Assembly (NCBI GenBank): GCA_027574665.1
Contig: CM050655.1
Location: forward strand, 14,999,170 to 15,063,169
Reading direction: 5' to 3'
Length of the DNA stretch: 64,000 nt
Source of the DNA: Rhynochetos jubatus
Lineage: Eukaryota > Chordata > Aves > Eurypygiformes > Rhynochetidae
Numbering within the stretch: position 1 is the stretch's first letter; each line of letters begins with the position of its first letter. Made by a program: the position numbers and the translations under genes. Below, piece after piece: positions 1 through 10,903 of this stretch. A model generated the notes under the pieces. It did not search any database. It was not told the DNA's origin and was given only the letters and a program-made list of their open reading frames with translations.

Positions 1-3000
1 TTATTTTCTCTAATGTTACTTCATACAGGAGTTGCTTCTTCAAGTCCCCTTTTCTACAACAATCAAGTCCTTTAGCCTGAGCAATACAGAGTCACAGACA
101 AGGGAGTCTTTGACTCAGGCTGATTCACAGCATCTCTGTTGTAAGCTGCTGATTGTCTTTGGAGTGATGAGGATGGCCTTGGCCATGTCATTGTGCAGGC
201 TTGAAGCACCAACAGTGATATTGGGTGACTCATTGCTGAGGAGCACAGTGGGCAGGGGATGCTCACACTGGAAGGATGGACACACCTCACTCCTTAACCT
301 ACCCTGACCCCTGCACCTTTCTGATGCAGTGGTGCCAAAATGTTTGCTGTATGTGTAGGTGTGTTGTTAAGCCCACGCAACAACTTGTTCCTTTTCCTAT
401 ATGCCATTTTTTCATATTTTCAGCTCATGCTGGCATTTTCCAGTTACATTAGAGGCTTCCTTTAAACTTCCATTTTCAAGAAGATATTTAGTTCTTCTGA
501 CTTATGCCACTGCTGTGCATTTTCTAGTTCCCCTTCACATTTATTTCTTTCTCCTTGTCCTTGTTTCTCACACAGATTCCTCCCTTCTGGGCCCGAAGTG
601 ACTGTCACTGCTGGTGACACTGCTTCCTCGGAGCACTGCTATGTCAACCATATTGTGCCACTGGCTGGCTTCCACTCAGCCATGCAAGGTTACTGTGAAC
701 CTTTGCCTGGAGGATAATTAAGCCACTCAAGGAAAAAAACACCTCCTCAGCACATCTGCATGTGGAAATTTGCTGCCACCAGATTTACAATTATGGTTAA
801 ATAACTGCTGAAAAAAATGACTGTTATATAAGGGGATGTATTAGTACTCTGAACTGAAATGAAAGGCATCCCTGCTTCACATGGCTCTTTATCAGCACCG
901 AAAACTGTATTCAGCTGCTTCATTCTCCACTTTTCAGCCTGCTTCTGCTCTTTCCTGCTTACCTGATATGGATGTTGTTCCCCTTGCTGGTGTATGTCTC
1001 TTTTCAGTTGAGAACTAAAATGGGGAGAAGCGGTGGTCAGCACAGCAGTTTGGTAGGTGGCACATGTAGAATCAGGTGCTGCACATTTGTATGACCTAGG
1101 GAAATCTTTAGGCTCTGTGTACTTTACATTCAGTCTATTAAAGACTTGGAAATGATAATAGTCTCTCCTTAGCAGCATGGTTGTGAGAGGAGGTGACAGA
1201 ATCATCAGGGTGAGTGAAAAGACTGTGCTTGTTAGAACTTAGACACTATACAGAACACTTAGTAAATGGCATGTACTTGTCTTCCTAGGTTTCTGTTGCC
1301 AGGACATGTGGATTAAACAATGTAATTAGCATCTGCTGTATATAGTTCTTTTTATTCTTTCATCTTCTAAAGAAAGCAGAAAAAGGCTAGATGTTGCTGC
1401 TCCCTAAGTCAGCTGCAAGACAGACACTGACTTCAGCAGGAAAAGGAGAGGGATGGCAAAGCAGGGAAGCTTTTTGCTGCCATTGATATTCTTGGAGGGA
1501 GAGGGTGGCAGCTCTGAAGATGAGTTAAGGGAAAAAAATTCAAACAGTACAAATAGCTCATGGTGAAAAGGCTAATATTTGGCTTGCCTTGCTGATGAAG
1601 TGTATTTATCCTTCATGGAATATCCCTAGCAGACTTGGAGACCTTCTATTTCAGTTATTCTTTTGCACAGTATTTTTATTACCAATCTGGGGCTTAATCC
1701 AAGTCCCCTGGAAACCAATTAGAGAACTCTTAATGCATGAGAAGTGGATAAGCTTTGACAAATACATTATGTTAAATATTTCTATCCATCAAACTTCCCC
1801 CCAGTTAATGCATCTTTAAGTTTCAAGCAGTTGTACAACAGTTCTCGAAACATCATTGCTGCAGACTTGATGCAGAAAGAATTACTTGAGCCTATATTCT
1901 TTTTAAGGTTTCCATGCTGGTCAGGACTTTGTCTCAGATATTTCTGCTTATTCTAGGACATGCTGCATATGTTGTTTTGTACTCAGTAGTGAGGTGGGGA
2001 TTTTCTGTTTGCTTGGGGAGGGGATTTTTTTGCTTGTTCACTTCTGACAAATCTTGGCATTTGCAATAATTTAACTTTATTTTCATGGCAACTTTCTTTA
2101 AAAATACTAGTTAATTTGAACCGTTGTATGTTTAATTTTTACGTTTGTGTTATGAGGGGAAAAATACAGATGTGTTGAAGATTTGTAGCTCAGTTTAAAC
2201 TTGATGACCAAACCTTGTGGAAGCTGGTAACGCAGCTGCCGCTGTGCCAAGCTGAGACATTATTTCATTCTGGAAGTCTCTGATGGCTTTCCCATCCCTG
2301 CCAAGGCATGTAGGCTGGCGCAGAGATTGTGTCCCTTTTGCCTTCTAAGTAAGAGCGTAACTTAGGAGTTACTTCATTTCATGTTGGTTACTGTTTTCAG
2401 AAATTATTTTAGTTAAGTCCAGCATTTTTCCCATGTTAAACACTTTTCAGTCTCTAGTTGCATCTTGGCCCATAGTCTGTGTTGCCTGAGCAAATGGATT
2501 ATAGCAAGTTGTACAAGAGTTTCTCTTTGACTTTACTCTCACTGTAATCCCAGTCTTGTGTTGGCCTCCTATAACAATAATTTCCCCCTGCTGCCCAAGG
2601 AATAGCCTGCAATGTTAAAAGTAAAAGTTTCTTCTCAAATCAGAAATATGTGGAATTTGTGCAGCACTTAATGTAAATAGAAATCAATGTATCACTGTCA
2701 AATAGCAGTTAAAATCTTAGCTATGGGGATGGCACACAGGTTCTGCTTAATGAGCAGCATATTTTTCAATCTCCTGACCATCTACATTTGTCTGGTGTTC
2801 ACAAAGACTTGTAAATCTGTACACAATTAATGTAAGTACACTAGAAATACTTCTCCTACATCATAAAACACATGAATATAAAATGCTAGAGCATATAATT
2901 ATGAAGCAAAATAGCTTTTGCTGGACTTGGGTGAAGTTCCCCTCCAGCTGGATGCTCCCCACAATCCTGCTCATCTGCTCTGATGCATTATAAGCTTTTG

Positions 3001-6000
3001 GAGTCCAACCAAATCTGGGTATTGGTCTGTTCTCATATGCAGGTCTGCTGGGTGCTGTTTTTTTCAGGAGCTGGGCTGCCACTTCTGTTCCACCCTTAGC
3101 TTAAGCATTGCAAAGGAGGAGCAGTGGGACTAGCTCTTCAGGCATGTGGTGAAGAGACAGGTGTTGCAGGAGAACCGTGGTTGCATGCATACCTTTCTCC
3201 ATTTCCTCAGGGAGCGCTTTAGGCTTGACTAGAGGTATCTGCACTGCTCTGGAGCTTTCAAGGATTATTGGCTTTCTGTTTAGCATGAGGAGCCTTTTTC
3301 TTCAACCCTAGGTGTCCCACAATGAAATCACTGCCCCATGCTCGCCATCTGTAAAAAAAGTGTGCTCTTTTGTGTGTCTCAGGCATTGATTCCTGTGGCT
3401 CTGCAAGCATGCTGATTCTGCCCTGAAGTCTTTCTGAAGCTCTGCTTTGTCTTTTCTGCCTGCTAGGCATGATGAGATATTTTCTGCTCTTTCTGTACCC
3501 ATCGGGGACAAGTCTGTCTAAACAACTTCCCTTTCTCTCTGGCTGCATTTTTTTTAAACTTAATTCATTTTCTAAAGGTAGGATTAAATGTATGTTTTGA
3601 TAGACAATAAGCAAGACATCTGTACCTATGTTCTATAAAATCAGTGGGAGTATCACTGTTACCTGCAAAGAGTCTTGGATCAAGCCCTAGGTCCTTTCAT
3701 TGACTTGAAGACCCTCTAAAACTTACCTTGTAACTGAGACACATTGAACTCCTAAACTTTTACATGTCAGTGAGCAGGGGAACTACTTGCTATTAAAAAC
3801 ACATATGTAATTATTAGTGGATCTGAGGCTCCAAATATGAGATGGAACACAAGAAAAGACCCTTTGTTATTCAACAGCCTTTAGATGCAAAGCCAGCATG
3901 AAAACACTTTGCTGACAGAAAACCAATCAAAATGGTGAAACTGGGCCAAGACTTACTCCAGTCCTCACTGGTACGTTTTTCTATCTCCTTCAACTGCTGT
4001 TGGGGTTTTCTCCTTACAAATTCCCACCTTGTGCGTGGCTTTTTCACAGTAGTTACCCAGAGGTGCTTGGGGCACTCACTGGCTTTTATCTCCCTATTAG
4101 AGCTAAAATAAGTGCAAGCAAATGATTGGTGTAACTACCCTCTCTTGCCTTAGCTTGAAAACTGACTTAGAAACTAAACCAGTACCAAACTGGCAGCAGC
4201 AGCTTTTAAAATGGGGCTGTTCACCACCTGCTCACTGGCCAAAGCTAATCCCAAGTCAGCCCGGTCTCTGGAGCACATGAAATCGCGCCCCAGTTCTGGT
4301 CTGAGGGACGGGATGGGCATGCAGGGTGCCTTCCCCGCGAAAGCCCTGTAGGATGATGGCTCAGGTGCATCCCTGGTACTGCAGGTTCGTCTTGGCTGCC
4401 TCCTTCGGGGAGCTGTTGTCTGAGCAACAGAAGCCACATTGCCTGTGTGCACAGCGCCGGGAGGAGCCAGTTTACCTACCCTTTCCTCCCCCCCACTCAA
4501 CCAAACCTCTGCCTGCCAGGTATTCTGCCCCAGAGGAAGGCCTTTTCTTTCTCTTTTAACATACCAATCTTTAGTTGCTTAAGTTAAGCAGATTTTTTTT
4601 ACAATTTGCCTTTTCAACAGCCCCGGGAAATTTAAAACGTGCAGCAGACTGGGTGTTTGCTTTCTACTGAAGCTGGCTGGAGAAACTTCATCTTCTTCAT
4701 TTTAACTTGAATGACCAGTTCAGCCCCTGCCCAAAGTGGGAACGGGCCGAAATAATTAGCACCTGAAAACTGCCTAGTGCTGTGCACGATGAAATGACTG
4801 ATAGGTTTAAAGGCTACAAAAGAAAAAAAAAAAAGGGCAGCAATATGACCCTGTGGTCTGCCTTTCTTCATGCTGGATGTCATAGGAGCTCACTTCAGAA
4901 AGAGCTAAACCGTTTCCTGGAGTCACGGTTACACATTTTTAGGAAGATAAATGATCCTTGTGTTTCTGTCAGAGTCTGACAGCAGCTCCCTTGGTCTGCA
5001 GCTTCAGCTGGAGCTCTGAGGATCTCGGGATTTATAGCCCGTTCCTGGAGGGATACTGCCAGGCAAAATATTTTGTCAGGGCAGTGCTGAGACTGCTCAC
5101 ATAATGTTTGGGGTTTTTTCCTTTTTATGGGTAAATAAGATCTTCTGATCTGCTGGCCCATTAGACCAGCACCTTCCTGAAAATGCTAATTAATTGTCAT
5201 TAAATTACATCCATCTAAAAAAAAAAAACCAACAAACCACCTTCTGTAGAGAGCTACTTAGCTGCTAATGTTTCATATAACACCCATTACAAAACGTCTG
5301 TTGTTTTTATGTGGTATCTAGACAGCTCTAATCTGAACCTGACGATCATTTGTGTTTCTCATATACCTGTCTTGGGGACTGTATAATCTTCCTTCTCAGG
5401 ATCCAGAGTCTTGTCAACTTCCATTAACTTTAAATCTCTCTATTTTTCTCTAAACCCTGGGTTCCTCGAAGCATATGATTACGTGAGAAGCTTAGCTTCC
5501 ATTACAAAACCGTTCCTAGAGTACATGGCTGCCAGTGAAGCTTGAAGACTTGTATCCTAAGGGCTCCAAAACCAAAAAGGACATAAAATGTCTCCCCTTT
5601 ATATAAAAGTAATAGGACAAAAAACCTCCCAACCCTTAAGAAATTCCTTCAGTTTTGGCCATTAGAATTTCTGCCTGGTTCGGATTGATGATTTGGAGGA
5701 GGGGATAAAACCACAGGAGCAGAGCTGCTGCTCTGACTTGGGCAGCAGTAAGCAGGTAGGTGCGGAGAAGGAGGAGGTATTTGAGGAGCGACAGGTCTTT
5801 TTTGCACAGAAGGGCTTGTTCTATTAAAAGTCCTGTTCAAGTGAGTATAAGAAATGTGCTTTAAACCCCAAATGTTTCTAAAGGGTGCCTTATCAGAAAA
5901 TAACCAAGCTAAAATATTACAATAGTGTCACTCCATATGGGGAAGATGGATGTGGGATATAAATCATCATCTATTGGCTTTTGGGAGCAATCGTTTTGCA

Positions 6001-9000
6001 AGATGGAAGAACAGCCACTGGATATGGTCCCTGCCATTGTAGGTGCAGTGTTTTATCGTATCTTACTGAAATCCATCTTGAAAGCAGGTCGGCTTTTCTT
6101 TTCTACTTTTCTTTCTCTATTTAATTCCTTTTTTTTCTGTCCTCTTTCCTTTGCCCTTTCCTGCCTGATTGTCACAATGTCCAGAGTCTTTTCAGTTTCA
6201 GCCTAAAGCTCTCTGATCTGTACGGAAGGTAAGCTTTTACAGCGAGAACTGTGTGCTGGATTACCTGAATCTGAGTCTCTCTTTAGTTTCTGATGTGAAC
6301 GTATGACACCCATGATATTTCAGGAAATGTGCTGAGTTTGCATACGCAAGCATGATGATCATTGCATAATCAAAATGTGGATTTGCAGTTACGGGAACAA
6401 AATCTTCCTGTACTGAAGGTTGAATTCTGCTCCAGCTGCTCTTGACTCTGATCTTAATGTTTTAAAAGGCTTGCATGTTTTCTTATACTGTAGTTAATAT
6501 TCTGCAATTTGATGGGTTTTCATGTACTGCACACAGTTATACAGATTAAGAACAACAGTCTTCAGCTGTGGGACTGTGATGTGCTGGAAACTAATGCTTG
6601 TGCTGGGGATGATCCTGTTCTCCTAACAGAAAACTCTGCTATATGTACTTGAAAGTACTTCACTGCTTCCATCTTGACTTTATGGAGGGAGGGTTTTCAG
6701 AGGCAGATATATCAAGCAGATAACTAACTTGAATTTTCAAATTCCACTTTCTGCTTTTGAAAATAATTCCCAAGGTCTGACAACTTTTTAAGCCTTGCGT
6801 GTTTTGTCTGTATTTGAAAGACTTCATTTCTGCATGGCAACACTAGCATTTCTCCTTTTCTTTTTGAAAATACAAAACTGAGTGAAAACTACACCCAATT
6901 TCTGCTTCCATGTCCCCATGCATGATTCTCCAAGTCGGTGGTTTTTCTAATATTCAGAGCATACATCCCCAGTAGCCTAGTTTCCCAATCACAGAAAGAA
7001 ATACTTGGAAAGCTTTTCCAGAGCTTAGAAAAATCTACTGATCTTCTTTTGCTGTTAATTTATCAAGTTGTGGTTTGAATCCAGTTTTACACAAGCACCC
7101 ATGACATCCTGTCGGAGCTCCATATTTTAATGACATTTTTAAAGATCCTTTCTCTTGTTGAGTTCAAACAAACAAAATCCCAAACTATCTTCCTTTTGGT
7201 ACTCTGATAAACACCTGGTAGATTCTTGCATAGTCTGTGTAGGTCATAGACTTTGTTTCATTTCAGGGTTCTGTCTTGGAATAACTTAGATTTTAGGTGG
7301 GGTTTTTTTCCTTTGGAAGGGAGGAGGAAGGAATTCATGAAAATTGGGTTTTGCTTCCTGTTTGGGCCATAGGGTTGTACATTCTGGGGTACTGTGATGA
7401 TATGAGTTTTGGTCACTTTTTAAACCTCTGATGTAATAAATTTGCATATGTTTCATAGTTTGAGTCTTCAGAGGTGCCATATATATCTAAGTCCTACACA
7501 GATTTCACTATGCTTGCTGGGGAAGGTCTGTATGGAGTGAAGCATACAAGTATTACCCAAGCCTGTCTTTTACACAGGCAATTACCTGCCTGCCGGAGGC
7601 ATGAAAGAGAGAAATTTTTATGAAGAGTGCAAAGACAACTTGCCATTTCCAAGCAAAATGGAGTCTAAGAAACACAGATATGACAGAAAGATGGAAACTG
7701 CACCACCAGAAAGAAGGAAACTGATACAACAGGGACCTGCGTGCTACCTGGCACTCTGAGCAATGGCAATGGGAGATGTGGATCTGCAAGCAAAAGGCAA
7801 GGTAGGCACTGCAGGATGAGAAGACCAGTACAGGGAAAGCAAATTACTAAGACATCCATTTGTGAAAGGCAGGCGTAAATGGAATCCAGGGCAGCTCTTG
7901 CAAAGGCACACCTCCTTCCAGGCTTTGGAATGGGACTTCAGATACCTGAGTTATGCCCTGCCCAAATGATGCCATTCCTGTGTTAGTGCAACCCCTGGCA
8001 AAGAGCACGTATCTACCCCGAGTGCTGAGTCAGGCAGAGAATGAAAACCAAGATCCTTCTTTATTATTTCAAGTAGCGGAAGACTGCTGCATAGATCTGA
8101 AGTACAGCTCTTGCTGTAGTGGGCCATGATAAATTCGGTGTTCTGTTTTCTTAACAGGAAACTGTATAAACACACACAAGAAACCAATATTGTTTAAGGA
8201 CTGCTGAGATTAGAAGTCTTAAACACTAGGAAATACTCAAGTAATTTAAGCAATGATTATTCAGTCGTCTGCATTTGCCTCGGGGAAGATTTCAATTGCA
8301 CGATGACTGGCCCCGTGTTCTGTTGCAGGGACAGAAGGGGACTGCCTTGGCGCCGGCTGAGAGCGATGTCTGCTTCGGCTGTGCACCAGGTGACACGAGG
8401 CACGTTTCACTTGGTACCTGTAGTTCTTCAGTCTGTTCTGTTTCAACTCTGTTTTGCTGAGTTCAAGACAACAATTCACACATACCAGTGTTAACCAGTA
8501 TTGCTGGAATGTACGGTCTCTACTGGCTAAACTTTGCCCATCTTATGGGAGAGAAATAGGAAGATTTTCTGATAAATTGAAGTCGAGTAGAAAGAACACA
8601 GTTTGCAGGAATTTGCATTAGTTGCTAGCCAACAAAACTGCATTTTGCCTCGTAGAAAAATTTGCTAAGAAAACCTTGGATGCAAAATTAGAAGAAATGA
8701 ATCTACAAGAGTGTTAGTAGTAATGGACCAAACATGAAGAAATTTGTTTCAGAATCATGCCATGTTTTCAAGTATTGTTATAAGTAATGACTTTTAAGAT
8801 GGAGAAAAAAAAAAATCCCTCAATTCCTTTATTCTGTATCTGCCTCCAGATACTAATAGCAATAGAATTGGTAACATGACTATGCACCTATCCTAAGGCT
8901 GTTTTCACATATGAGAGACATCACCATCATCATCTGTTGAACTACGTAATATGACTTGACACTCAGTTCAGCTCCTGAATTCTCCAAATAGGTGTGTTAA

Positions 9001-9160
9001 TAGAGATGTTTAGGGAGCAATCGCTTCTCCTGGTACCTGAGTGGGTCCAGCTCTCTGGACACTAAATAAAGCATACAAGTGATAGGAGAGGAGGCTTTTG
9101 GTAATTTGAAATGCTACTAGAAGTACCGGGGATAACACAAACACCAGTAATGCTCTTTCT
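1..9160. other. Upstream flank without a recognisable gene
   Basis: This AT-rich stretch holds no reading frame that resembles a known protein and no exon series I can support. The longest open frame, 152 codons on the minus strand at 747-1205, has an unremarkable composition and a length expected by chance. I saw no transposon tail, tRNA or microsatellite of note, only short A/T homopolymers (for example near 4808, 5218 and 8809). In mammals the gene upstream of DLG5 is POLR3A, transcribed in the same direction. I looked for its terminal exons here and did not recognise them, so its 3' end is probably further upstream. The stretch is most likely intergenic and may carry distal regulatory elements of DLG5. 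Confidence 0.6.
4700..5215. promoter_or_regulatory. Candidate distal regulatory patch with homeodomain-type motifs
   Basis: About 5 kb upstream of the DLG5 start, this patch carries several TAAT/ATTA cores. The densest run, at 5187-5207, contains TAATTAATT, a GTCATTAA and an AAATTA in about 20 bases. Near 4750-4800 there is an AATAATTAGC and a GATGAAATGACTGATAG stretch that resembles TALE/MEIS-PBX-type binding sequence. Such clusters are common in conserved vertebrate enhancers, but AT-rich DNA also makes TAAT cores by chance. The call rests on motif density alone and conservation has not been tested. Confidence 0.2.
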
Positions 9161-9172
9161 GTGTCATTACAG

Positions 9173-9477
9173 CCACCGTTCGCTTGCAGGCTATCAGATA
9201 CGTACCGACGTGGCATGACAAGAGTCTTCCATATAAAATGTGAGTATGAGGTTATCATTGCTGGTGATCACTCCACGATCTATTCCCCTAGTTCTTTGCA
9301 AACCAAGGCTCCCTTGGGTGCAAGGGATGTTGGCAGGCTCTTTACCTTTAGACAGGAAAGTTGTTGTTACACTTTCTTGGCCAAACCATTGCCTCCTGCT
9401 GCCGAGTACAGGGGCATCTGCACGCTGTTCGTGAAGTGCTGGGTCTCTGGCTACTCAAGGACCGCCGGCGAGGGAAG
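9173..9477 (+). other. Possible upstream exon bounded by good splice signals
   Basis: A pyrimidine-rich tract ending TCATTACAG (AG at 9171-9172) precedes this segment, and AAG|GTGAGC (GT at 9478-9479) follows it. Both are close to vertebrate consensus. The 305-nt interval is open in one + frame, but its translation resembles no protein I know and has no upstream ATG within it. It sits just upstream of the CpG island and on the same strand as DLG5. It could be an alternative 5' exon of DLG5, an exon of a non-coding transcript, or chance; splice-like sequences are frequent and I have no expression evidence. Confidence 0.2.
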
Positions 9478-9643
9478 GTGAGCCAACAGACACGGCTAAT
9501 GGTTAGACCTTTTGTTTGAAAACTTTACAATGGACAAAGCCCCAAACGCTCTGTTATTATTTCGATGTTTTCTGTCAAATAAACCTGCTTTGAAGTGTTT
9601 GGGTGTTTAGCGTGCTGACACGTTTCTGCTCTTTCCGGTTTAG

Positions 9644-9708
9644 GATGAACTGAATCCTGACGCTGGGAGCTGCCACCCGGGGCCGACGCCGCTCCCCGCA
9701 GCCCTAAG
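9644..9708 (+). other. Possible 65-nt upstream exon at the CpG island edge
   Basis: The segment follows a strong-looking acceptor (pyrimidine tract and GGTTTAG, AG at 9642-9643). It ends at CTAAG|GTGAGC (GT at 9709-9710), a near-perfect donor. An ATG at 9645 meets a stop after two codons, so any exon here would be untranslated leader. Together with the candidate at 9173-9477 it would define a 166-base intron upstream of the main DLG5 start. It is a plausible alternative first or leader exon splicing to a DLG5 acceptor, but unproven. Confidence 0.25.
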
Positions 9709-10034
9709 GTGAGCACCATCCCCAGGCGGCCGGCCCGGCGGGAGCCCACCCCGCAGCGGCTCTCGCCCTGCCCGGCAGGCCGACCGCCCCCGTCCCCGCC
9801 GCGGCGGAGCCTTTGTCTCGCCGGCAGCCCCGTTTCCCTCCCCGGGAGGCCGCGACACGCCGCGGCGGGGCGGAGAGCCCGCGGCTCCTTCCCCACCGCC
9901 CCGCCTCCGCGCCCCGCAGGGAGCGGCGGGCGGCCGCTGAGTGACGGCCGGGGCCGGGCCGTGCGGCGAGCGGGGCGGGCGGGCAGCGCGGTGCCGCAGC
10001 TCCGTCTGGGCGCAGGCGGCAGCCTTGTGCAACC

Positions 10035-10045
10035 AATATGGCTGC
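10035..10045 (+). promoter_or_regulatory. YY1/TISU-like element
   Basis: AATATGGCTGC matches the YY1 core consensus AANATGGCNGC exactly. With the preceding C it resembles the TISU initiator (SAASATGGCGGC) with two mismatches. It overlaps the CCAAT box at 10033-10037, and its ATG opens the first upstream ORF. YY1 sites in this setting usually lie within about 30 bases of the transcription start, which suggests a start close to here. Confidence 0.45.
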
Positions 10046-10061
10046 GCGCGCCCGCGAATGA
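10038..10061 (+). promoter_or_regulatory. Upstream ORF 1 (7 codons) in the DLG5 leader
   Basis: ATG at 10038 is followed by six sense codons and TGA at 10059-10061. It is the first ATG in the GC-rich leader and lies inside the YY1/TISU-like element. If transcription starts upstream of 10038, ribosomes would meet it before the main start 571 bases further on. Its effect on DLG5 translation is inferred from the general behaviour of short upstream ORFs. Confidence 0.4.
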
Positions 10062-10081
10062 AAGGAGGCGCTTGGAGCTGA
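10058..10081 (+). promoter_or_regulatory. Upstream ORF 2 (7 codons), overlapping the stop of uORF 1
   Basis: ATG at 10058-10060 shares bases with the TGA of uORF 1 (ATGA overlap), runs seven codons and stops with TGA at 10079-10081. No other ATG occurs on the + strand between this one and the DLG5 start at 10609. The ATGA overlap would permit stop-start coupling in principle; nothing shows that it is used. Confidence 0.35.
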
Positions 10082-10165
10082 GGCCGTCTCCCCCCACCCC
10101 CGTCTCGGCCCGTGGCCGTGTGGCCTGTAGCGAGCGCAGGAGAGAAGTTGTTCGGGCTGCCCCGC

Positions 10166-10200
10166 GGGGGGGGTGGGGGGTGCCCGGGAGGCGGCGGCGG
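10166..10200 (+). promoter_or_regulatory. G-quadruplex-type G runs in the DLG5 leader
   Basis: Eight Gs (10166-10173), one T and six Gs (10175-10180) are followed by further GGG and GGC-GGC-GGC runs. The G runs are on the sense strand, so they would be present in the leader RNA between the uORFs and the start codon. Four-tract G-quadruplex folding is sterically possible. Such structures in leaders commonly lower translation, but that is general knowledge and not shown here. Confidence 0.4.
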
Positions 10201-10608
10201 CCCTTCCCGCGGCTCCTGCTCTCGGGGGCAGGGAGAGCAGCAGCAGGAGGAGGAGAAGTTGCTTCGCCGCGCGGGGGGCGGAAAGGAGGCGAGAGGGGCG
10301 CAGCTGGAGGAGGAAGAGGCGCAGCAGCCCCTGACGGCGGCTCGCTCCCCGCCTGCCTGCGGGGGAGCGCGGCGGCGGCTCCCGGCCCGCAGGAGGTGGA
10401 AGAGGCAAAGTCTCCCCTCCCGCGGCCCAGCTCCTGCCCGAGCTCCGCGCCTCTTCCCCGGGACCAAGTTTGGCCGGGGGCCGCCGGCTGCCGGCGGAGC
10501 ACCCCCCCCCCCTCCATCGGCTCACGCCTCCCCGGGGGCGGCGGTGGCGGGGCCGGCGGGCGGCCCCGGCGGCGGGCGAAGTTTGGCCGGCGGCGGCCTG
10601 GCGCGGCC

Positions 10609-10903
10609 ATGGAGCCGAAGCACAAGGAGCTGCTCGCCCAGTGCCGCCAGAGCCTGGCGCAGGCCATGACCGAGGTGGACAAGGTGGTGGAGCTGCTGGA
10701 GGCCGCCGGCGCTCTCGGTCCCCGCGACCTGCGCGACCTGGAGGCGGCGGGCAGTGGGAAGGCCGAGCTGCTCATCGCCCTGCTGCTGGCCAAGGAGCGG
10801 GACCACTTCCAGGATCTCCGGGTGGCCCTGGAGAAGACGCAGCCCCACCTGCTCTCCATTCTCTACCTGAACGGCGTGGCGGGGGCGCCGGCCGACACCG
10901 CCG
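10609..10903 (+). CDS. DLG5: DLG5 coding exon 1 (codons 1-98 plus one base)
   Basis: The exon encodes the N-terminus of DLG5, beginning MEPKHKELLAQCRQSLAQAM. It is a mostly helical segment of 98 residues, rich in Leu, Glu and Ala, that the literature describes as CARD-like in mammals. Family-typical strings are SLAQAMTEVDKVVELLEAAGAL (about residues 15-36), LLAKERDHFQDLRVALEKTQ (about 59-78) and LLSILYLNGV. The start is well supported: G at -3 and G at +4 give a strong Kozak context, it is the first in-frame ATG, and it matches the known mammalian start. The exon ends at CCG|GTGAGT with one base of a Gly codon (phase 1). The reading frame stays open 900 bases upstream without an in-frame ATG, which I attribute to high GC. 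It lies in the CpG island promoter. Confidence 0.95.

Noticed and set aside
747..1205. A 152-codon minus-strand open frame in the upstream flank
   Set aside because: A few frames of this length are expected by chance in 64 kb. The composition is not coding-like and I recognise no domain or splice context.
1..9160. The 3' end of POLR3A, the neighbour expected from mammalian gene order
   Set aside because: No stretch translated to a sequence I could recognise as its terminal exons, so I make no claim about synteny from this window.
9525..10859. A 444-codon open frame on the minus strand and several other 170-275-codon frames on both strands of the CpG island
   Set aside because: They are Arg/Pro/Gly/Ala low-complexity readings expected where GC is very high and stop codons are rare, and they overlap the real DLG5 exon 1 on the other strand. 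No family resemblance.
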